Positions 42,074 through 52,001 of a DNA stretch of 64,000 nucleotides are shown in pieces. Location: contig NZ_JAPNUE010000001.1 in assembly GCF_026626305.1 (NCBI RefSeq), positions 806,001 through 870,000 of the forward strand, given 5' to 3'. The translations under genes were made by a program, and so were the position numbers. The number at the start of each line of letters is the position of its first letter. Position 1 is the first letter of the stretch. The notes beneath the pieces are model-generated. The model ran no database searches, was not told the origin of the DNA, and was given only the letters and a program-made list of their open reading frames with translations. The stretch is from Frigidibacter sp. RF13. Lineage in GTDB: Bacteria > Pseudomonadota > Alphaproteobacteria > Rhodobacterales > Rhodobacteraceae.

Positions 42074-42643
42074 TCAGCGCGCCGCGGCCGGGCCGAAGAA
42101 CCGGTCGGCGGGCAAATAGGCTGCCAGCCGCGCCGCCGCGCACCAGTCGCGTTCCAGCCCGTGATCGCCGATGAGCAGCACCCCGTCGGCGGGAAGGGCC
42201 CCGAGTGCCGCGCGCAGCATGGCCCGCACCTCGCGGTGCCCGGCCAGAAGCGCAGGCGCTGCGTGGGCCGCATCGATCATCAGCAGCGCTTCCCGCACCG
42301 CCTCGGGCGTCAGCGGCGGGTTGGCCAGTGCAATCCGCCCGCAAGCGGTGATCTCGGCGAGCTTTGCCGCCCGCTCGGGTGCGAGGACCGGCCTGGCCAC
42401 GGACAGGGAGAGCGCATTCGATGAAAAGAGAAAGGCCACAAGGTCGCGCCCGGTGGTCGCGCGCACCCCGGCATAGGTCTTGTAGTCGAGCCCAAGCTCC
42501 TTTGCCCGCATGACACGAAGCCGAACCACCTCGACCGGCAGCACCGGCAAAAGCCGCGCCCGCGCCGCGCGCCAGCAATGCGCCCGCCAGCTTGCCCCGC
42601 CCTCCATCGTCGGGCCGCCGTTATGTCCGATCAGGTTCGCCAT
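42074..42643 (-). CDS. Conserved hypothetical protein of the rib region
   Basis: A 189-residue protein with the opening MANLIGHNGGPTMEGGASWR, then WRAARARLLPVLPVEVVRLR and YKTYAGVRATTGRDLVAFLF. I recall this wording from a gene near riboflavin loci of Rhodobacteraceae but know no function. The two adjacent ATGs at 42646 and 42643 are equally possible. It lies between ribE and ribB on the same strand. Confidence 0.75.
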   Translation of the reverse strand: MANLIGHNGGPTMEGGASWRAHCWRAARARLLPVLPVEVVRLRVMRAKELGLDYKTYAGVRATTGRDLVAFLFSSNALSLSVARPVLAPERAAKLAEITACGRIALANPPLTPEAVREALLMIDAAHAAPALLAGHREVRAMLRAALGALPADGVLLIGDHGLERDWCAAARLAAYLPADRFFGPAAAR

Positions 42644-42792
42644 CATGACGCGGAGATTTGCAGGCGCCGCGAAAGGGCTCAAGCAAGGACCGCACGATTG
42701 CGATATCCCGCGCGACCTGTTGCCCAAAAATAGGGCGCTGCGCCCACAAACGAAGCGCGACGGAAAGCTGACAGAGGCACCGTGACCTCCAG

Positions 42793-43410
42793 TCAGCCGT
42801 TAGCCCAATCACGCATCCGTGCTACGTAGCGGGCAAGCGTGTCGATCTCGATATTCACCGGATCGCCCATGCCTGCCGTCCCCCAGGTGGTGACCGTCTT
42901 GGTATGGGGGATGATGTTGACGCCGAAATCCCGGCCACTCACCTCGTTCACCGTCAGGGAAGTGCCGTTCAGCGCTACCGAGCCCTTGGGCGCAATGAAA
43001 CCTGCAAGAGCCTCAGGCGCGCGGAAGGTGAAACGGGTGCTTTCCCCTTCGTCTTCCATCCCGACGATCTCGGCCACGCCATCGACGTGGCCCGACACGA
43101 TGTGACCGCCGAGCTCGTCACCCACCTTCAGCGCGCGTTCAAGGTTCAGCCGCCGCCCGACCGCCCAGCCCTTACGGTTTGACCCGATGGTGGTCTTGGC
43201 GATGCTTTCGGCCGAGATCTGCACGTCGAACCAGTCGCGCCCACCCTCTGTCCCGCGGGCAATGACCGTCAGGCAGCAGCCGTCGCACGCGATAGAGGCG
43301 CCGATGTCGATGCCCGCCGCCGGATAATGCGTTCCGATCCGAGCCCAGAGATCGCCGCGACGCTCAAGCGCCATGACTTCGCCAATGTCGGTGACTATAC
43401 CTGTGAACAT
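42793..43410 (-). CDS. ribE: Riboflavin synthase alpha subunit (RibE)
   Basis: A 205-residue riboflavin synthase starting MFTGIVTDIGEV, which marks the start codon. It has the duplicated barrel: the first half has ACDGCCLTVI and the second has VALNGTSLTVNEV. GHIVSGHVDGVAEI is the typical linker. It dismutates two lumazine molecules to riboflavin. It is followed by the hypothetical gene and ribB. Confidence 0.95.
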   Translation of the reverse strand: MFTGIVTDIGEVMALERRGDLWARIGTHYPAAGIDIGASIACDGCCLTVIARGTEGGRDWFDVQISAESIAKTTIGSNRKGWAVGRRLNLERALKVGDELGGHIVSGHVDGVAEIVGMEDEGESTRFTFRAPEALAGFIAPKGSVALNGTSLTVNEVSGRDFGVNIIPHTKTVTTWGTAGMGDPVNIEIDTLARYVARMRDWANG

Positions 43411-43529
43411 GAGCGGCTCCTTTCCCGATTGCCTAGCGAGCGCAGCGCCTTGGCGCAAGGGCATGGCTAAGCGTTTCGGGCGGTGGCAGAAATGACGAAA
43501 GCGGAAAGACCCTACAGGCTGCCACCAGC

Positions 43530-44834
43530 ATGACCCGACGCACGCCCTCTCCGCCATCCGCCGCCGACCGGCGCTTCCTGTTGCTGCAGGGGCCGCACGG
43601 GCCGTTTTTCGCGCGGCTCGGCGATCTCTTGCGCGCGGCGGGCGCGGAGGTCTGGCGCGTGGGTTTCAACCGGGGCGATGAGTTTTTCTGGCGCCGCCGG
43701 AACTATGTCGCCTTCCGGGCACCGTTCGATGAATGGGAGACTCACCTTACCGGCCTGCTGGCAAACCTGAGCATCACCGATCTGGTGCTTTATGGCGACA
43801 GCCGACCGATTCACGCCACGGCGATCCGATTGGCAAAGGAACGCGGGTTGCGGGTCCATGTATTCGAAGAGGGCTATCTCAGACCCTATTGGATCACTTA
43901 CGAACGCGACGGATCGAACGGCAATTCGCGGCTGATGCAGCTTGACCTTTCGACGATGCGCGCCGCCCTTGCCCGGCCCGGCGCAGAGCATCCCGCTGCA
44001 CCGGTCCGCTGGGGCGACATGCGTGAGCATATGTTCTACGGCGCGCTTTACCATTTCCTGATCCTGACGCTCAACCACGCCTATCCAGGCCACCTGCCGC
44101 ACCGCGAAATCAACGTGACCCGCGAGGCGCGGTTGCATCTCAGGCGTTTTCTTGCGATGCCCTTCGTGCGGATCAGGCGGCGGCTGGCCGAGTGGCGCAT
44201 AAGGCGAAGCGGCTTTCCCTATCATCTGGTCCTTCTTCAGCTTGAACATGATGCGAGTTTCCGGGCGCATTCCGACTTCGCCTCGATGGCTGATTTCGTG
44301 ACGCTCTGCCTTGACGCTTTCGCGCGGGGGGCAGCGGCGCATCACCATCTGGTCTTCAAGGCCCATCCGCTGGAAGACGGGCGGGTGCCACTCGCGCGGC
44401 TGATCCGCGAGGGGGCCGCGGCGCGTGGGTTATCGACGCGCGTCCATTTCGTGACCGGTGGCAAGCTTGCCCAGCTTCTGCGCGAGGCGGCAAGCGCGGT
44501 GACAGTCAATTCGACCGCCGCACAGCAGGCCCTGTGGCGGGGTCTGCCGGTGAAGCTTCTCGGTCGCGCGGTCTATGACAAGCCGGAATTCGTGTCGCCC
44601 CAACCGCTCGCCGATTTTTTCGCAACGCCGTCCCGCCCCGACTCGCGCGCTTACTCCGACTACCGGCAGTTCCTCCTGGAAACCTCGCAAATCCCGGGCG
44701 GCTTTTATTCCTCCCGCGGCCGCCGTCGGGCTCTACGACGTGTGGTAGACATGATGCTTGCCCCCCACGATCCTTACGTCACGCTTCTGCAGGCCGACGC
44801 GGCAGAGCGGCAACACATCCGGGTGGTGAGCTGA
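43530..44834 (+). CDS. kpsS: Capsular polysaccharide export/Kdo transferase KpsS
   Basis: A 434-residue KpsS-like protein. Landmarks are LLLQGPHGPFFARLGDLL at the N-terminus, LVLYGDSRPIHA, VHVFEEGYLRPYWITYE and the C-terminal TVNSTAAQQALWRGLPVKLL. KpsS adds the Kdo linker to phosphatidylglycerol in group 2 capsule assembly, together with KpsC encoded 1.2 kb downstream. No signal peptide is seen, which agrees with cytoplasmic action. It is divergent from ribE. Confidence 0.9.
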   Translation: MTRRTPSPPSAADRRFLLLQGPHGPFFARLGDLLRAAGAEVWRVGFNRGDEFFWRRRNYVAFRAPFDEWETHLTGLLANLSITDLVLYGDSRPIHATAIRLAKERGLRVHVFEEGYLRPYWITYERDGSNGNSRLMQLDLSTMRAALARPGAEHPAAPVRWGDMREHMFYGALYHFLILTLNHAYPGHLPHREINVTREARLHLRRFLAMPFVRIRRRLAEWRIRRSGFPYHLVLLQLEHDASFRAHSDFASMADFVTLCLDAFARGAAAHHHLVFKAHPLEDGRVPLARLIREGAAARGLSTRVHFVTGGKLAQLLREAASAVTVNSTAAQQALWRGLPVKLLGRAVYDKPEFVSPQPLADFFATPSRPDSRAYSDYRQFLLETSQIPGGFYSSRGRRRALRRVVDMMLAPHDPYVTLLQADAAERQHIRVVS

Positions 44835-44908
44835 CGGGGCTGTTTTTTTGCCGCGACAGCCGCTAGCATCGCGCCCAAAGAGGCAGGATAAAATACGGAA
44901 ACCGAAGA

Positions 44909-46045
44909 GTGATCCAATCTGGCAAACGCCGGACACGTAGTCTGGTTCTTGTTTCCATGGTGGCGCTGGTCGCTGCCTGTGGTCTGCCGCGTTCCGGGCC
45001 GAACAAGAAAGAGATTCTTGCAGGCAGTGTCGAACAGAATGGCAATTCCTTCATCATTCCCGTTGACGCCCGCGTCGCCCGCCTGACCGGCGAAGAGGCG
45101 CCCATCGGTTTTCCGGCGGCCTTCCGTCATGCAGGACTCGTCGGCTCAGACGAAGTGCGCCCCGGTGACAAGCTCGGCGTGACCATCTGGGAGAATGTGG
45201 AAAACGGGCTTCTGGCAAAGGCCGGGGCAAGTGCCACGCCCTTGCAGGAAATTCAGGTCGATGGCCAAGGCTTCATTTTCGTGCCCTATGCGGGCCGGGT
45301 GAAAGCCTCGGGCAATTCGGTCGAGGAGCTGCGGCGCATCATCACCGAGAAACTCGCCGAACAGACCCCCGACCCGCAGGTCGAGGTGACGCGGCTTGCC
45401 GGTGACGGCGCGACGGTTTCGGTCATCGGCGACATTGGCGGCCAGGGAGTCTACCCGATCGAACGGCCCACACGGTCCTTGTCGGCGATGATCGCACGGG
45501 CGGGCGGCGTGGCGGTCGATCCGCAGGCGGCGCAGGTAACGGTGACGCGCGGCAAATCCTCGGGCAAGGCGCGCCTTGTCGACATTTACGAAAACCCCGC
45601 GATGGATATCGCGCTGCGGCCCGGCGACGTCATTCTGGTAGAAGCTGACCCCCGGTCCTTCACGGCCATGGGCGCTACCGGTGCACAAAGCCGGGTGCAG
45701 TTCGAGACCCCGACCCTGACCGCCATCGAGGCGCTGGCACAGGTCGGCGGCCTCTCGACCAATTTCGCCGATCCCAAGGGCGTGTTCGTCCTGCGGGACG
45801 AGAGCGAGGCTATCGCCCGCGCCGTTCTGGGCCGGAACGACCTTAAGGGTCCGCAGCGGGTAGCCTATGTCTTGAACCTGACCGAGCCGGACGGGCTGTT
45901 CAACGCCCGCGACTTCCTGATCCGTGACGGCGACACGCTCTATGTGACCGAGGCGCCCTATGTTCAGTGGCAGAAGACGCTGGCTGTGCTGACCGGCACT
46001 GCAAGTTCCGCCAGCTCGGTCAACTCGCTCGCCCAAGGCAATTGA
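44909..46045 (+). CDS. Polysaccharide export lipoprotein (Wza/KpsD-type)
   Basis: A 378-residue outer-membrane-type exporter. A lipoprotein signal ends at the lipobox VAAC (SMVALVAACGLP). It continues with the polysaccharide export domain (RPGDKLGVTIWENVENGLL, DGQGFIFVPYAGRVKASG) and two SLBB domains (VSVIGDIGGQGVYPIERPT, LTAIEALAQVGGLS). The start codon is GTG. The protein would form the channel for capsule export. It lies between kpsS and kpsC. Confidence 0.9.
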   Translation: MIQSGKRRTRSLVLVSMVALVAACGLPRSGPNKKEILAGSVEQNGNSFIIPVDARVARLTGEEAPIGFPAAFRHAGLVGSDEVRPGDKLGVTIWENVENGLLAKAGASATPLQEIQVDGQGFIFVPYAGRVKASGNSVEELRRIITEKLAEQTPDPQVEVTRLAGDGATVSVIGDIGGQGVYPIERPTRSLSAMIARAGGVAVDPQAAQVTVTRGKSSGKARLVDIYENPAMDIALRPGDVILVEADPRSFTAMGATGAQSRVQFETPTLTAIEALAQVGGLSTNFADPKGVFVLRDESEAIARAVLGRNDLKGPQRVAYVLNLTEPDGLFNARDFLIRDGDTLYVTEAPYVQWQKTLAVLTGTASSASSVNSLAQGN

Positions 46046-46054
46046 GTCCGGCAA

Positions 46055-48103
46055 TTGAGCGGCGCTCCAACGCCCGACGCCGCCGATCGTGATAGCGCCC
46101 GGCGGCTTTTCGTCTATAGCGGCGGCTTCCTGACCCAGACGCGCATTCGCCGCATTCTGGCGCTGAAGGCCTGGGATGTGCGGCTCGGGGCGCCCTTGCG
46201 CGCCGACGATCATGTGGGCGTCTGGGGCAAGAGCCCGACCTCCCCGCGCGGCGAGGTGGTGGCGGGAGCGTTTGACCGGCCTGTCCTCAGGGTCGAAGAC
46301 CCATTCCTGCGCTCGGTCAAGCTCGGTCGCGACGGTGCAGCTCCGATCGGGCTTCTTCTGGATGAACGCGGAGTCCATTTCGCCGCTGATGTTCCCTCCG
46401 ATCTGGAAGTGCTGCTTGCGACCCACCCGCTCGACGACAGTCACCTTCTCGGCCGCGCCCGCGCCGGGATGGCACGGATCGCGGCGGGGCATCTGTCCAA
46501 ATACAATCTCGCCGACCCCACCACGCCGCCACCCGCGCCCGGCTATGTGCTGGTGATCGACCAGACGAAGGGCGATGCCTCGATCACCCATGGCGGGGCG
46601 ACGGCAGCCACTTTCCGCGAAATGCTGTTCGTCGCGATGGACGAACATCCCGGGCGCCCGATCCTGATCCGCAGCCATCCCGAAACCGGTGCGGGCCACC
46701 GGCCGGGCCACTTCGGGCCCGAGGACCGTTCGATGGGGCCGATTGAGTTTGCCGACCCGGCGCTGACGCCGCAGGCGCTCTTCGAAGGCGCGGTCGCGGT
46801 CTATACCGTTTCTTCCCAGATGGGGTTCGAGGCGATCCTCGCGGGCCACAAGCCCCATGTCTTGGGCCAGCCCTTCTATGCAGGCTGGGGCCTGACCGAC
46901 GACCGCCAGCCGGTGTGGCGGCGGCAACGGAAACTGACCCGCGCCCAGCTTTTCGCTGCCGCAATGATCCTCTATCCCGTCTGGTACGACCCCTGCCGCG
47001 ACCGCCTGTGCAGTTTCGAAGAGATGCTGGGTCAGCTGGAAGCCGAGGTCCGGGCCTTCCGCGAGGATCGCGTGGGCTATGTCGCGACCGGCATGCGGCT
47101 TTGGAAGCGGGCGCATCTGCAGAAATTCTACGGGCGGGAAAAGCCCGTTCTGTTCCGCGAAGGCGCGCAGGCGGTCGAGGCGGCGCGGTCCAGCGGCCGC
47201 AGGTTGCTGGCATGGGGAACCACCGGCCCGGATACGCATACCCTGGACGGAACGCCCGTCATCCGGCGGGTCGAGGACGGGCTTCTGCGCTCGCGCGGGC
47301 TCGGCGCGGATCTGGTGCCGCCCTTGTCGCTGATCGCCGACGGGCGGGGCATCTATTACGATCCATCGCAGGAAAGCGATCTCGACCGGCTGATCGCGGC
47401 ACCCGCCCTTGCCGGCGAGGAAGACCGCGCCCGCAGGTTGATCGCCGCCATCACCCGGGCGGGGCTGAGCAAATACAATATCGGCGGCGCACTGCCGCCC
47501 TTGCCCGCGGGGCGGCGCATTCTGGTCGTGGGTCAGGTCGAGGATGATGCCTCGGTCCGGCTTGGCGCGGGCGAGGTGAAGACGAACCTTGGGCTTCTGG
47601 ACCGCGCGCAGGCCGAAAACCCCGGAGCGGTGATCGTCTACAAACCCCACCCGGATGTCGAGGCGGGCCTCCGGCCCGGCCTGTTCCCCCCGGCGGACCT
47701 GACCGCACGCGGGGCTCTCCTCGTGCACGCCGCCGATCCGGCGGCGCTTCTCCTCGAGGTGGACGAGGTCTGGACGATCACCTCGACGCTCGGCTTCGAG
47801 GCGATGATGCGGGGCAAGCCCGTCACCTGCCTTGGCGCGCCCTTCTATGCGGGCTGGGGCCTCACGCGCGACCTTGGGCCAGCGGTCCCGCACCGCAAGG
47901 CACGACCGACGCTTGAAAAGCTTGTTCACGCGGCACTGATCGCCTATCCGCGCTACCGCGACCCGGTGACCGGCCTGCCCTGCCCCGCCGAGGTGATCGT
48001 GGACCGTCTGGCAAAGGGCGAGGTTCCCCGACCGGGCGCGGGCTACCGGTTCCTGTCGAAGCTGCAGGGGCTTCTGGCGAGCCGGTCCCGGCTCTGGCGC
48101 TGA
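46055..48103 (+). CDS. kpsC: Capsule polysaccharide Kdo transferase KpsC
   Basis: A 682-residue protein of two related halves, as in KpsC. The first has VYSGGFLTQTRIRRIL, VYTVSSQMGFEAILAG and PFYAGWGLTDDR; the second repeats this as TITSTLGFEAMMRGKP and PFYAGWGLTRDL. The duplicated modules correspond to alternate Kdo transferase activities. The only start is a TTG at 46055, 9 bases after the export gene stop, so translation coupling is likely. It converges on ribD with 9 bases between the stops. Confidence 0.92.
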   Translation: MSGAPTPDAADRDSARRLFVYSGGFLTQTRIRRILALKAWDVRLGAPLRADDHVGVWGKSPTSPRGEVVAGAFDRPVLRVEDPFLRSVKLGRDGAAPIGLLLDERGVHFAADVPSDLEVLLATHPLDDSHLLGRARAGMARIAAGHLSKYNLADPTTPPPAPGYVLVIDQTKGDASITHGGATAATFREMLFVAMDEHPGRPILIRSHPETGAGHRPGHFGPEDRSMGPIEFADPALTPQALFEGAVAVYTVSSQMGFEAILAGHKPHVLGQPFYAGWGLTDDRQPVWRRQRKLTRAQLFAAAMILYPVWYDPCRDRLCSFEEMLGQLEAEVRAFREDRVGYVATGMRLWKRAHLQKFYGREKPVLFREGAQAVEAARSSGRRLLAWGTTGPDTHTLDGTPVIRRVEDGLLRSRGLGADLVPPLSLIADGRGIYYDPSQESDLDRLIAAPALAGEEDRARRLIAAITRAGLSKYNIGGALPPLPAGRRILVVGQVEDDASVRLGAGEVKTNLGLLDRAQAENPGAVIVYKPHPDVEAGLRPGLFPPADLTARGALLVHAADPAALLLEVDEVWTITSTLGFEAMMRGKPVTCLGAPFYAGWGLTRDLGPAVPHRKARPTLEKLVHAALIAYPRYRDPVTGLPCPAEVIVDRLAKGEVPRPGAGYRFLSKLQGLLASRSRLWR

Positions 48104-48112
48104 CGGGTAGGT

Positions 48113-49210
48113 TCAGACGCGCGACCAGCGGCTCAGCACATCGCCACCGACCGGGCACAGTTCCTCCAGCCGGTAACGCCCGGCGTCAGCCAGCGCGGTG
48201 AGGCCCAGCGCGCCGACCCCGGGGCGGGCGTCGCCGCCAAGGGCAAGACCGGCGGTGAACATCGCCAGCTCGTCAGCCAGTCCGGCGCCGATAAGCGCCG
48301 CCGCCAGCGCCCCGCCGCCTTCGCAGAAGACCCGGGTCAGCCCAAGCGCGCCAAGCGCCTGAAAGGCCGCAGTCATGTCGAGACCACCTTCGGACTGCGG
48401 CACCTCGATCAGCCGCGCGCCGAGAGCGGTCCATTGGTCTCGCGCTACGTGGGGTGCGTCCGGGCCATGCAGAAGCCAGAGCGGAACCTCTGCCGCCGAT
48501 CTGGCCAACTGCCCATCGCGCGGCAGGTCGAGCCTGCGCGCCGCGACGATCCTCACAGGCTGACGGCTGGCGCCAATCCCGCGCACGGTCAGGACCGGAT
48601 CATCCGCACGCGCGGTCCCCGCCCCGATCAGGATGGCGTCATGGCGCGCCCGCATCAGATGGGTCCGCCGCCGCGCCTCTGGCCCGGTGATCCAGCGGCT
48701 TTCGCCCGAGGAAGTGGCAATCCGGCCGTCAAGGCTTGTGGCAAGCTTCAGGGTCAGCATTGGTCGCCCGAGCCCGATCCGGCAGAGGAAGCCCTTCTGG
48801 ACCGACCGCGCCTCGTCTTCCATGAGGCCGGTATCCACCGCGATCCCGGCATCGCTTAGCAGCGCATGCCCCCCGCCCGCAACCCGCGGATCCGGATCCT
48901 GAAGCGCGGTAACGACACGCGCCACGCCCGCCGCGATCAGGGCTTCCGCGCAGGGCGGGGTCTTACCATGGTGGGCGCAGGGTTCAAGGCTCACATAGGC
49001 GGTCGCTCCACGCGCCAGCGCGCCCGCCTGGGCAAGCGCCTGCGGCTCGGCATGGGGCCGCCCGCCATCCGCCGTCCAGCCGCGGCCGACGATCCGGCCT
49101 GCCTTCACGATCACGCAGCCGACCGCCGGATTGGGCCACACCCGGCCAAGTCCGCGCGCGCCCAGGGCGATTGCCTGGGCCATGAAGGCGCGGTCGTCCG
49201 CGCCGTTCAC
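48113..49210 (-). CDS. ribD: Bifunctional riboflavin deaminase/reductase RibD
   Basis: A 365-residue enzyme. The N-terminal deaminase has [11 protein letters not shown] and the zinc pair in [15 protein letters not shown]. The C-terminal reductase has [20 protein letters not shown] and [14 protein letters not shown]. The start overlaps nrdR (ATGA). It performs the second and third steps of the pyrimidine branch of riboflavin synthesis. Confidence 0.95.
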   Translation of the reverse strand: MNGADDRAFMAQAIALGARGLGRVWPNPAVGCVIVKAGRIVGRGWTADGGRPHAEPQALAQAGALARGATAYVSLEPCAHHGKTPPCAEALIAAGVARVVTALQDPDPRVAGGGHALLSDAGIAVDTGLMEDEARSVQKGFLCRIGLGRPMLTLKLATSLDGRIATSSGESRWITGPEARRRTHLMRARHDAILIGAGTARADDPVLTVRGIGASRQPVRIVAARRLDLPRDGQLARSAAEVPLWLLHGPDAPHVARDQWTALGARLIEVPQSEGGLDMTAAFQALGALGLTRVFCEGGGALAAALIGAGLADELAMFTAGLALGGDARPGVGALGLTALADAGRYRLEELCPVGGDVLSRWSRV

Positions 49211-49674
49211 TCGTCGGCGCCGGCCGTCGGGCGCAGTTCGGAGACGAACTTGTCGAAATCGTCGGCGGCCTGGAAATTTTTGTAGACGCTGGCGAAGCGC
49301 ACATAGGCGACCGTATCGATCCGCGCGAGCGTTTCCATCACGATCTCGCCGATGGTCTTCGAGGGAATGTCGGTCTCGCCCAGGCTTTCAAGGCGGCGCA
49401 CGATGCCGGAAATCATCTGGTCGATCCGTTCGGGTTCGATCGGACGTTTCTGCATCGCGATGCGGATCGAACGTTCGAGCTTCGAGCGGTCGAAATCCTC
49501 GCGTCGCCCGGACGACTTGATCACCACGAGATCGCGGAGCTGCACTCGCTCGTATGTCGTAAACCGTCCGCCGCATGCCGCGCAGAAGCGCCGCCGCCGG
49601 ATCGAGACATGGTCTTCAGCCGGACGACTGTCCTTCACCTGCGTATCGACATTGCCGCAAAACGGACAGCGCAT
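49207..49674 (-). CDS. nrdR: Ribonucleotide reductase regulator NrdR
   Basis: A 155-residue repressor. The zinc ribbon is [17 protein letters not shown] plus [19 protein letters not shown], and an ATP-cone domain follows ([20 protein letters not shown]). The start at 49674 is marked by MRCPFCG. NrdR binds paired boxes ahead of ribonucleotide reductase genes. It is coupled to ribD, the usual Rhodobacterales arrangement. Bases 49675-49890 upstream show no gene. Confidence 0.96.
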   Translation of the reverse strand: MRCPFCGNVDTQVKDSRPAEDHVSIRRRRFCAACGGRFTTYERVQLRDLVVIKSSGRREDFDRSKLERSIRIAMQKRPIEPERIDQMISGIVRRLESLGETDIPSKTIGEIVMETLARIDTVAYVRFASVYKNFQAADDFDKFVSELRPTAGADE

Positions 49675-49890
49675 GGATATCTCCCCGAAAGCCCTTTGCC
49701 CGCAAGGACTATAGGGTCGCACCAAAAGGATGGGTAGGGGCTTTTTCGGCGCACCATATTTGGGCGGTCGATCTGTGGCGGCAAAGACTCAGGCCCGGCC
49801 GGGCCGCTCGCCCCCCCCTGACAGGTGTCCTCGCTCTCCGCCTCGCGGACACAGCGAAGAGCGCGCGCCCGGTGCGCGATGAGCGGCGCG

Positions 49891-50625
49891 TCAGCGCCCC
49901 TTGAGCGCGTGATAAAACCGCCGCGCCGCCTGATAGGCGCGATGCTTGCGCGGGAAATCCGGCACGCGGTGCGCCCGGTCGAGGAAATCGTGCTCTACCG
50001 TCTCTCTCCAGTCGAGAGTTCGGATGAACTCAAAGCGCAGGTCAAGTTTCCAGACAAGATAGGGAAAAGAAATCTGGTCGCGCCGCGAATAGCGCAGCAC
50101 ATGTTCGAACCAGCGCTCGCCGAAATGGGCGACCGCCGGATCCTGATGGCGGCGCAGGATGAAATGGCCCTCGATCAGGCCGGAATGCGTGGGCATTCCC
50201 TCGGCTCGGTAGGTGCGCTGGCGCTCTTTGAGCGTGCGAAAATCGTCCAGTCCGTTCTCCCAGCAGGTCTGCAGTTCATGATAGACGCAATCGCGGCGGA
50301 AATGCGGGAATGCGAAGAAAGCCGCCGATTTGCCAGACGTAGCAATGTCGAGAATTTCGAACGGATCGCGCTTAAGCCTGGACTTGTTGTCGAGCCAGAG
50401 CGACCAGTCCCCGTCCAGATAACGATGCGGCATCAGCTTTGCCCGCCGCGAGGCGCGCGCGGGGTCAAGCCCGTCGAGCGGATCATGCACGATCTCGACC
50501 CCGGGGAAGTCGACCTCACTCTGGTCGGTGAAAAGAACACGCCGCACATGGGCAAAGGGTCCGAAGACCTCTCGGTTTAGCGGTTCTTTCGCGCCATAGT
50601 GAGCGGAATAGAGCGTGAGCGACAT
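49891..50625 (-). CDS. DUF616 glycosyltransferase-like protein
   Basis: A 244-residue protein resembling the DUF616 (TOD1/MUCI70) group. Landmarks are MSLTLYSAHYGAKEPL, LMPHRYLDGDWSLWLDNKSR near residue 65 with the acidic motif WLDNK, FFAFPHFRRDCVYHEL and LIEGHFILRRHQ. These have a nucleotide-sugar transferase fold. It stands near a GT25 gene, so it may act in surface glycan synthesis. Confidence 0.75.
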   Translation of the reverse strand: MSLTLYSAHYGAKEPLNREVFGPFAHVRRVLFTDQSEVDFPGVEIVHDPLDGLDPARASRRAKLMPHRYLDGDWSLWLDNKSRLKRDPFEILDIATSGKSAAFFAFPHFRRDCVYHELQTCWENGLDDFRTLKERQRTYRAEGMPTHSGLIEGHFILRRHQDPAVAHFGERWFEHVLRYSRRDQISFPYLVWKLDLRFEFIRTLDWRETVEHDFLDRAHRVPDFPRKHRAYQAARRFYHALKGR

Positions 50626-50704
50626 GGCGCCACTATAGGCAAGGCCAGCCTGGAGAAAAGTCGCTTCGTGACACGCGGCGTTCCTGGCACTGGCGACTGC
50701 CGCG

Positions 50705-51574
50705 CTAGTCGCGCGGCCAGCCGATGTCGGCCGCCGGATGCACCTGCCGCAGCACCGCGTCCGATGCGCGCAGGCGGCGAAGCAGAAGCCCGAGCGACAT
50801 GCGCAGGCGGCGCAGCCGGAAGCGAAGCCAAGCTACACCCGACCCGCGACCGGGCATCGGCTCAGTAAAGATGATCGATGTGCCCATCCGGTCGAACGGG
50901 ACGGCCGGCGCGGGCAAGAACTGGGCCTGCCGGGCCGCCGCGGGTTCAATCTGATGGCGGACAAGGCCGGGAGCGAGGTCGATCGCCGCGTCGGCAAGCG
51001 GCAGAACGGTCTTGGTCGCGGCCAGAAGCCGGCGCGCCCCGTCTGGCCAGAGCAGATAGGCAGCCGCGCCGCCCCGGTCGCGATAGAGGCGCGAGATGGC
51101 GAAACCTTCCGCACCAAGCGGTTCCTTCTTTCGCGACAGGAGTTTGGGGTGCACATAGGTCTCGAGCGTCACATATTCTGTCGCCGGGCGGTCGATCAGT
51201 TCCGCGAGCAGCGCAGGCAGCGACGGGGACAGCACCGCATCATCTTCGAGGATCAGACGCGGCCTTCCGCCCGCGACGACCTCTGCCCAGGCGCGGCGGT
51301 GAGAGAGGGTACAGGCGATCTCGGTTGCGCGTAGAGGCCGCGCCCATGCGTTTCGAAATCGAGAGAGTTCGGACGGGACGATGTCTGCGGCGGTGGTGGC
51401 GGGCAAGACCACGAAGGGGATCGACAGCCTGTTGAGCTGTTGTTCCTGGAAAGCGCGCCGATCGCTGGCAGAAGTGAGATTGATAAGGATAGCGAGGCCG
51501 TCAGGAAGCCCAAGACGCACATCGCCACCCACGTTCTCTTTCCCTCTGTCTTGCGCGCCGAACGGATTTTGCAC
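50705..51574 (-). CDS. Glycosyltransferase family 25 protein
   Basis: A 289-residue enzyme resembling LPS galactosyltransferases of GT25. Features are AILINLTSASDRRAFQEQQL, the TEIACTLSHRRAWAEVV stretch, the metal motif LILEDDAVLSPS near residue 120 and GGAAAYLLWPDGARRLL. The basic C-terminus (LRFRLRRLRMSLGLLLRRLR) could bind the membrane. The first 25 residues lack family similarity, so translation may start later. Confidence 0.8.
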   Translation of the reverse strand: MQNPFGAQDRGKENVGGDVRLGLPDGLAILINLTSASDRRAFQEQQLNRLSIPFVVLPATTAADIVPSELSRFRNAWARPLRATEIACTLSHRRAWAEVVAGGRPRLILEDDAVLSPSLPALLAELIDRPATEYVTLETYVHPKLLSRKKEPLGAEGFAISRLYRDRGGAAAYLLWPDGARRLLAATKTVLPLADAAIDLAPGLVRHQIEPAAARQAQFLPAPAVPFDRMGTSIIFTEPMPGRGSGVAWLRFRLRRLRMSLGLLLRRLRASDAVLRQVHPAADIGWPRD

Positions 51575-51620
51575 CGATCATCGCCCGGGCCGGGGCCGAA
51601 GGCGGTCCCGGCGCGCGCCG

Positions 51621-51878
51621 TCAGCCTTTGGTCTTCTTCTTTGCGCCTTCGAGCGCCTCGATCCGCGCGGCAAGTGCCTCGTTTTCCTCGCGGGCCTTCT
51701 GGGCCATGGCGCGGACGGCGTCAAACTCCTCGCGCGTCACGAAATTGCGGTCGGCGAGCCAGCGGTCGATCCAGCCCTTCATCGCCGTCTCGGCCTCGGT
51801 CTTGGCGCCCTGGGCCACGCCCATCGCATTGGTCATCAGTTTCGACAGATCGTCGATGAACTTGTTCGGGCCTTCCAT
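51621..51878 (-). CDS. ubiK: Ubiquinone biosynthesis accessory factor UbiK/BMFP family
   Basis: An 85-residue protein of the BMFP (membrane fusogenic)/UbiK group. It has DDLSKLMTNAMGVAQGAKTE, then VTREEFDAVRAMAQKAREEN, a coiled coil, and a lysine-rich tail. UbiK assists the ubiquinone biosynthesis complex in the cytosol. It is divergent from lgt. Confidence 0.85.
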   Translation of the reverse strand: MEGPNKFIDDLSKLMTNAMGVAQGAKTEAETAMKGWIDRWLADRNFVTREEFDAVRAMAQKAREENEALAARIEALEGAKKKTKG

Positions 51879-52001
51879 GGCGGAGCCTCCTTCTCGGGCA
51901 ACTTGGTGACTATATGGGCTGAAGGCCCCGGAAGCTCAAGACTGGCCAAGCTCAAGGTTGACAATGTCGCGCCCGCGGGCTCTGACGGACAAAAAGAGGG
52001 C

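Noticed and set aside
43411..43529. FMN riboswitch ahead of rib genes
   Set aside because: None of the conserved RFN-element stem sequences were found in the short gaps ahead of ribE, ribB or ribD.
45146..47929. A 927-codon open frame on the minus strand
   Set aside because: It lies antisense to the export lipoprotein and kpsC, which have full family motifs. The frame has no recognisable domain and is a GC-skew shadow.
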